A DNA stretch of 26,266 nucleotides. It comes from DAOTUB01 sp034437455 (GTDB lineage: Bacteria > Chloroflexota > Anaerolineae > B4-G1). How positions within the stretch are numbered: the stretch's first letter is position 1; every line of letters begins with the position of its first letter. A program made the position numbers and the translations under genes. The notes below the pieces were generated by a model. That model had not been told where the DNA came from. It searched no databases and worked only from the letters and a program-made list of their open reading frames with translations. Of this stretch, positions 22,496-26,266 are shown piece by piece. The stretch covers positions 1-26,266 of the forward strand of contig DAOTUB010000242.1 in the NCBI GenBank assembly GCA_034437455.1. Direction: 5' to 3'.

Positions 22496-23931
22496 TGGCT
22501 GAACACGTGGATACGCTCATCACCCACGCCCACCTGTTCACCCTCCAGGGCGAGGGGGTGGGATACGTGGCCGACGGCGCGGTGGCGGTCGAGGGCAGTC
22601 GCATCGCCGCCGTCGGCTCCACCGCCGAACTGACCGCTCGCTTCCAGGCCGCCGAGATGATGGACGCGAGCGACTGCGCCGTGCTCCCTGGCCTGGTAGA
22701 CGCGCACATGCACACGCGCCTCGCCATCGTGCGCGGCGTCTCTCAGGACGTGGCCCACTGGATGCAAAAGGCGCTGGCTCCCTACACGCGCCACATCACC
22801 CCAGAGGCGGCGCTGGCCGGAACCTGGCTCAATACCCTGGAGGCGCTCAAGGCCGGCACGACCACGTTTGGCGAATATGCCCAACCTGTGCCTGGCTGGG
22901 CGGAGGTCTTTGATCGGGTCGGCGTCCGCGCCCGGCTCACCCCTACTATCAACGCCCTCCCGCCGGGCGAGATGGCTGGCTGGAAGGTGGGCGATCTCTA
23001 TCCTTTCGATCTGGACGCGGGGCAGGCGGCGATAGACGCCGCTGTCGCCTTTGTCCGCGATTGGCACGGCGCTGCCGACGGGCGGATCACGTGTATGCTC
23101 GGCCCCCAGGGTCCCGACATGCTCCCCCACGACCATCTCCTCCAGGTCAAGCGCATCGCCGATCAGGAGGGGCTGATGCTCCACGTGCACGTCGCCCAGG
23201 GCGACCGCGAGATCGACCAGATGGTCAAGCGGTACGGCCAGCGGACGCCTGCTTTTCTGGACGAGATCGGCTACCTGGACGGGCAACTGCTCGCCGTCCA
23301 TCTCACCGAGGCGACCGACGAGGAAGCCGCCCTCATCGCCCAAAGCGGGGCGCGGATGGCCCTCTGCTCCGGCAGCATCGGCATCATCGACGGCATCGTC
23401 CCCCCGGCCCAGGCCTTTCGCGCGGCTGGCGGCCTGATGGCGCTCGGCTCCGACCAGGCCTGCGGCAACAATTGCAACAACATGTTCAACGAGATGAAGT
23501 TGACGGCGCTGTTCAACAAGATCAAGCACCGCGACCCGGCCATTATGCCCGCCTGGGAGATGCTGCGCATGGCGACCATCGAGGGAGCGCGGGCGATCGG
23601 CCTGGGCGACGAGATTGGCTCGCTGGAAGCGGGCAAGCAGGCCGACCTGATCCTGGTGGACTTGACGGCACTCAACCTGTCGCCGGTGCTGACCAGCCCC
23701 GTGCGCAACATCGTGCCCAACCTGGTCTACGCCGCCAGCGGCCACGAGGTCAAGACAGTGATGGTCGCCGGGCGTATGGTGATGCGCGACCGTCAGCTCC
23801 TCACCGCCGACGAAGCCGCCGTCCGCGCCGAGGCCCAGGCCCAGGCGGAGGCGCTCGCCCGGCGCGTCGCCACCGACCCGGTCCACGAGGGGATGGCGCT
23901 TCTGGAAGCGATGAAAGCGGGGCAGTTGTGA
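22495..23931 (+). CDS. Amidohydrolase, SsnA/TrzN/MTA-deaminase-like
   Basis: A 478-aa metal-dependent aminohydrolase that deaminates or dechlorinates N-heterocycles (class: S-adenosylhomocysteine/guanine deaminase, atrazine enzymes, SsnA). Metal ligands are H71 and H73 (DAHMHT), H232 (HVHVAQ), H269 (AVHLTEAT) and D320 (LGSDQA). The beta-sandwich is formed from both ends, with the closing EAGKQADLILVDL segment. The start ATG overlaps the VOC stop by one base and has GAGGTG upstream; longer readings of this frame overlap the VOC gene and are rejected. An unusual CGNNCNNM segment follows the metal aspartate. With carbamate kinase and the YgeY-like enzyme it recalls ureide/purine catabolism. The substrate is undetermined. 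Confidence 0.92.
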   Translation: MAEHVDTLITHAHLFTLQGEGVGYVADGAVAVEGSRIAAVGSTAELTARFQAAEMMDASDCAVLPGLVDAHMHTRLAIVRGVSQDVAHWMQKALAPYTRHITPEAALAGTWLNTLEALKAGTTTFGEYAQPVPGWAEVFDRVGVRARLTPTINALPPGEMAGWKVGDLYPFDLDAGQAAIDAAVAFVRDWHGAADGRITCMLGPQGPDMLPHDHLLQVKRIADQEGLMLHVHVAQGDREIDQMVKRYGQRTPAFLDEIGYLDGQLLAVHLTEATDEEAALIAQSGARMALCSGSIGIIDGIVPPAQAFRAAGGLMALGSDQACGNNCNNMFNEMKLTALFNKIKHRDPAIMPAWEMLRMATIEGARAIGLGDEIGSLEAGKQADLILVDLTALNLSPVLTSPVRNIVPNLVYAASGHEVKTVMVAGRMVMRDRQLLTADEAAVRAEAQAQAEALARRVATDPVHEGMALLEAMKAGQL

Positions 23932-23933
23932 CC

Positions 23934-26069
23934 ATGACATTCCCCCGTGACCTTTCACCGCTGTTGAATCCCCAGGCTATCGCCGTGGTGGGTGCCTCAG
24001 AGCGCCCGGCGAGCGCCGGACGGCTGGCGTTGGAGAACCTGCGCAACCTGGAGTATCCGGGTACCGTCTATGCGGTCCACCCGAAACACAAGGAGGTGCT
24101 GGGCTTTCCCTGCTACCCCAACCTGAGATCGCTACCGGGGCCGGTGGACTCGGTGGCGGTGCTGCTGGGCGCCGAGAAAGCATTGCCCATCCTGGAGGAA
24201 GCGGCCGAGATCGGCGCTCGCGCTGCCTGGGTGTTTGCCAGCGGCTTTGCCGAGGCCGGGCCGGAGGGACAGGCGCGTCAGAAAGAACTGGCTCGCTTTG
24301 CCGAGCAGACCGGCATGCTGATCTGCGGTCCCAACTGCGTCGGTATGGCGAATCCGGTGGACCGGGTGGCGACGTACAGCGCGGCGCTTGGCCCCAACAC
24401 GCGACCCGGCGGCGTCTCGGCGGTCGTGCAGAGCGGGGCGATCTGCCTGGGGCTGGCGAACGCGGCCCGCTTTGGCTTTCGCTATCTCATTTCCAGCGGC
24501 AACGAGGCCGCGCTCGACAGCGCCGACTATATCGGCTACCTGGTCGAGGATCCGCACACCCGCGTCATCATCGCCTTCCTGGAGGGGATACGCAGCCCGC
24601 AAAAGTTCACAGCCGCCGCGCAGGCCGCCGCAGAGGCGGGTAAGCCGATCCTGCTGGTGAAAGTGGGATGCTCGGAGGTCGCGCGCCGGGCGGTCCAGGC
24701 CCACACGGGCAGCCTGGCCGGGTCCGACGCGGTGATCGACGCCGTTTTCCGCCGCCTGGGTGTGATGCGGCTGGATTCGTTGGACGAGCTGATGGAGGCG
24801 GCGGAGTTGTTCATCACCTGCCCCCTGCCAGATGGCGAGGGAGTGGGACTCTTGAGTCTGTCCGGCGGTCACATCGGCCTGGTGGCGGATCTGGCCCAGG
24901 ACACGGGATTAGAATTTCCGGCCTTTTCCGCCAAGACAGAGCAAGCCCTGATCGAGATTCTGCCGCCCTACAGCCCCATCGCCAACCCATTGGACGCCTG
25001 GGGCAGCGGCGATCTGGATGTTGCTTATCCGGCGTGTGTGGGCGTGGCCTCGCGGGAGGAGCGCGTCCACCTGCTGGCCGTGGCCCGGGACTCGCCTCCC
25101 CAAGTCGCCCACCGCGAAGTGGAGCAATCGCTGGCGGTGGCAACAGCAGCGGTGCAAGCCGCCCAAGAGACGGGCAAGCCGGTGCTGATGTTCTCCAACC
25201 TCTGCGCCGGGTTTCGGCAGGAGGTGCAGCAGGTGTTGAGCGCGGGCGGCGTTCCTTACCTGCAAGGGACGCGGGAGACGCTGCAAGCGATGCGGGCCTT
25301 TGTCCGCTATGCCAGTTTCCGCCGCCGTCGAGAAAAACCGAGCGTCGCCGGCTGTCCCTCGCCCCCTTCTCTCGCTGAGTGGCGAAAGAAACTAGAGGAG
25401 ACGCGGGGCAGTCTTTCGGAAGTGGAGGGACGCCGCCTGCTGGCAGCCTACGGCATCCCCGGCCCAAAGGAAGCGGTAGCCACCACAGTGGAGGAGGCGG
25501 TCGAAGCGGCTGGGCACATCGGCTACCCGGTTGTGCTCAAAATCCTCTCCCCCGACATCCAGCACAAGACCGAGATCGGCGGTGTGCGGGTGGGCCTCCC
25601 AGATGAAGCGGCTGTCTCGGCGGCGTTTCGCGGGGTGATGGAATCGTCCCGCCAGCATCACCCACAGGCGCGGTTGGAGGGGGTGGTGATCCAGGAGATG
25701 ATGACCGACAGCGCGGTGGAGGTCATCCTGGGGATACTGCGCGATCCGCACTTTGGCCCGGTGGTGGTCTTTGGATCGGGCGGTGTGCTCGTGGAGGTGC
25801 TCAAGGATTCCTCGCTTCGCCTGCCGCCGCTGAGCCGCGAGGATGCACTGGAGATGATCCACGAGACGAAGGGAGCGCACCTTTTACAGGGCTTTCGTGG
25901 ACGACCACCGGCGGATCTGAACGCCCTGGCCGATGCCCTCGTGCATTTGTCTCAACTGGCGGTAGACCTGGGCGATCTAGTCGCCGCGCTAGACATCAAC
26001 CCCTTGATGGTGCTGCCGGCCGGAGAGGGCGTACGAGCGGTCGACGCTCTGGTGGAAATCGTGTCCTGA
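23934..26069 (+). CDS. Acyl-CoA synthetase (ADP-forming), fused alpha-beta
   Basis: A 711-aa enzyme that converts acyl-CoA, ADP and phosphate to acid, CoA and ATP (reversible). The N-terminal CoA-binding Rossmann domain (AIAVVGASERPAS, 15-27) and succinyl-CoA-ligase-like domains carry the phospho-histidine H257 in AHTGSLAG, the same number as in the archaeal alpha subunit. The C-terminal ATP-grasp domain (from about 495) carries H544 in IQHKTEIGGV, the second histidine of the relay. The alpha and beta parts are joined in one chain by a Pro/Arg-rich linker. ATG 23934 begins two bases after the amidohydrolase stop; the frame is open for long stretches upstream, but only in antiphase to that gene. 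With IorAB it completes an ATP-yielding route from aryl-oxoacids. Confidence 0.93.
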   Translation: MTFPRDLSPLLNPQAIAVVGASERPASAGRLALENLRNLEYPGTVYAVHPKHKEVLGFPCYPNLRSLPGPVDSVAVLLGAEKALPILEEAAEIGARAAWVFASGFAEAGPEGQARQKELARFAEQTGMLICGPNCVGMANPVDRVATYSAALGPNTRPGGVSAVVQSGAICLGLANAARFGFRYLISSGNEAALDSADYIGYLVEDPHTRVIIAFLEGIRSPQKFTAAAQAAAEAGKPILLVKVGCSEVARRAVQAHTGSLAGSDAVIDAVFRRLGVMRLDSLDELMEAAELFITCPLPDGEGVGLLSLSGGHIGLVADLAQDTGLEFPAFSAKTEQALIEILPPYSPIANPLDAWGSGDLDVAYPACVGVASREERVHLLAVARDSPPQVAHREVEQSLAVATAAVQAAQETGKPVLMFSNLCAGFRQEVQQVLSAGGVPYLQGTRETLQAMRAFVRYASFRRRREKPSVAGCPSPPSLAEWRKKLEETRGSLSEVEGRRLLAAYGIPGPKEAVATTVEEAVEAAGHIGYPVVLKILSPDIQHKTEIGGVRVGLPDEAAVSAAFRGVMESSRQHHPQARLEGVVIQEMMTDSAVEVILGILRDPHFGPVVVFGSGGVLVEVLKDSSLRLPPLSREDALEMIHETKGAHLLQGFRGRPPADLNALADALVHLSQLAVDLGDLVAALDINPLMVLPAGEGVRAVDALVEIVS

Positions 26070-26100
26070 TTGCAAACGTCTTGCAAAGCCGCTTTTTGTC

Positions 26101-26130
26101 AAGGTGCAACGCACAAGTGCGTTGCACCTT
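26101..26130. terminator. Perfect 14-bp palindrome after the last gene
   Basis: AAGGTGCAACGCAC at 26101-26114 and GTGCGTTGCACCTT at 26117-26130 are perfect inverted copies with two bases between, 31 bases past the synthetase stop. It would form a very stable hairpin but is followed by AATTTATC and not by a T run. It may end or stabilise the transcript, or be a repeat copy. Confidence 0.4.
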
Positions 26131-26151
26131 AATTTATCAAGCGGGTATAAT
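26122..26151 (+). promoter_or_regulatory. Candidate outward promoter at the window end
   Basis: TTGCAC at 26122-26127 and a perfect TATAAT at 26146-26151 are separated by 18 bases and point out of the window. If the two ends join, this would lie about 240 bases upstream of the carbamate kinase gene. The -35 box overlaps the palindrome arm. Confidence 0.4.
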
Positions 26152-26176
26152 TCAGAACTCTGGGGGACAGGTTTCT

Positions 26177-26266
26177 TTTTTCTCCAGACTGTATCTTTTC
26201 AATAAAACGGGGCTATGTAGCCGAGGTTTCCATACCTCGCGGGCCTGCGCGCTATGGAAAGCGCGG
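26177..26266. repeat. 90-bp terminal direct repeat (right copy)
   Basis: Identical to bases 1-90. From 26191 it contains the first 76 bases of the 111-bp element that is complete at 15-125, then stops at the window edge. Confidence 0.9.

Noticed and set aside
23061..23933. N-terminal extension of the acyl-CoA synthetase to more than 1000 residues
   Set aside because: The added part is arginine/proline-rich antiphase reading of the amidohydrolase gene; the CoA-binding domain starts right after ATG 23934.
22480..23958. Minus-strand open frame opposite the amidohydrolase
   Set aside because: The + strand gene carries all metal ligands in order; the antisense reading shows no family feature.
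26101..26130. Classical rho-independent terminator
   Set aside because: The palindrome is strong but no T run follows, so it is kept only as a low-confidence terminator or repeat.
1..26266. A plasmid or phage genome
   Set aside because: Despite identical ends, no replication, partition, mobilisation, integrase or capsid gene is present.

Overview
This window looks like bacterial chromosome with moderately high GC, and every convincing gene is on the + strand. The dense dispersed hairpin repeats, the full-length fused acyl-CoA synthetase (ADP-forming) and the indolepyruvate:ferredoxin oxidoreductase suggest an environmental, probably anaerobic or facultative lineage. A Chloroflexota-like (Anaerolineae-type) organism is my best guess, but it is inferred from genome style and not from a marker gene. 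No rRNA, tRNA, replication, phage or CRISPR features were seen.

Layout. 1-212: end repeat and a promoter. 213-3893: carbamate kinase, a metallo-beta-lactamase-fold hydrolase, an M55 D-aminopeptidase and a PHP-domain phosphoesterase. 3894-4261: a nested palindromic repeat and a clear promoter/operator. 4262-4927: a GntR/FCD regulator. 5044-10415: a polar-amino-acid-type ABC importer whose lipoprotein contains three nearly identical binding domains in tandem, with permease, ATPase and second permease. 10595-11134: a PPC/DUF296 protein. 11312-14886: three M24-fold (Xaa-Pro peptidase/creatinase/ectoine hydrolase-like) genes. The first is truncated at a hairpin repeat, and the other two have degenerate metal sites. 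14915-16287: a membrane-protein gene broken by a 111-bp MITE-like element, then a DUF3267 zincin-like membrane protein. 16507-20711: aldo/keto reductase, iorA, iorB and an Asp/Glu/hydantoin racemase. 20865-26069: an M20 amidohydrolase, a VOC protein, an SsnA/TrzN-type amidohydrolase and a fused acyl-CoA synthetase (ADP-forming).

Working together (inference). The set reads as uptake and fermentation of a nitrogen-rich amino-acid derivative such as a peptide, D-amino acid, cyclic ureide, hydantoin or cyclic amidine. The ABC system imports it. The racemase, M24, M20 and amidohydrolase enzymes open rings and remove acyl, carbamoyl or amino groups. IorAB would turn aryl-2-oxoacids into acyl-CoA, and the ADP-forming synthetase would conserve the thioester as ATP. 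Carbamate kinase would recover ATP from carbamoyl phosphate. The substrate is not proven by the sequence.

The window also carries several small palindromic repeat families: five copies of a GTCATTCC...GGAATGAC-type hairpin, each just 5' of a start codon; a 111-bp MITE-like element, intact with an 8-bp target duplication in one gene, with a related element at the window ends; and two related 26-bp palindromes inserted in frame in iorA and iorB in opposite orientations. The first 90 and last 90 bases are identical, so this is either a circularly closed contig or one bounded by a repeat.
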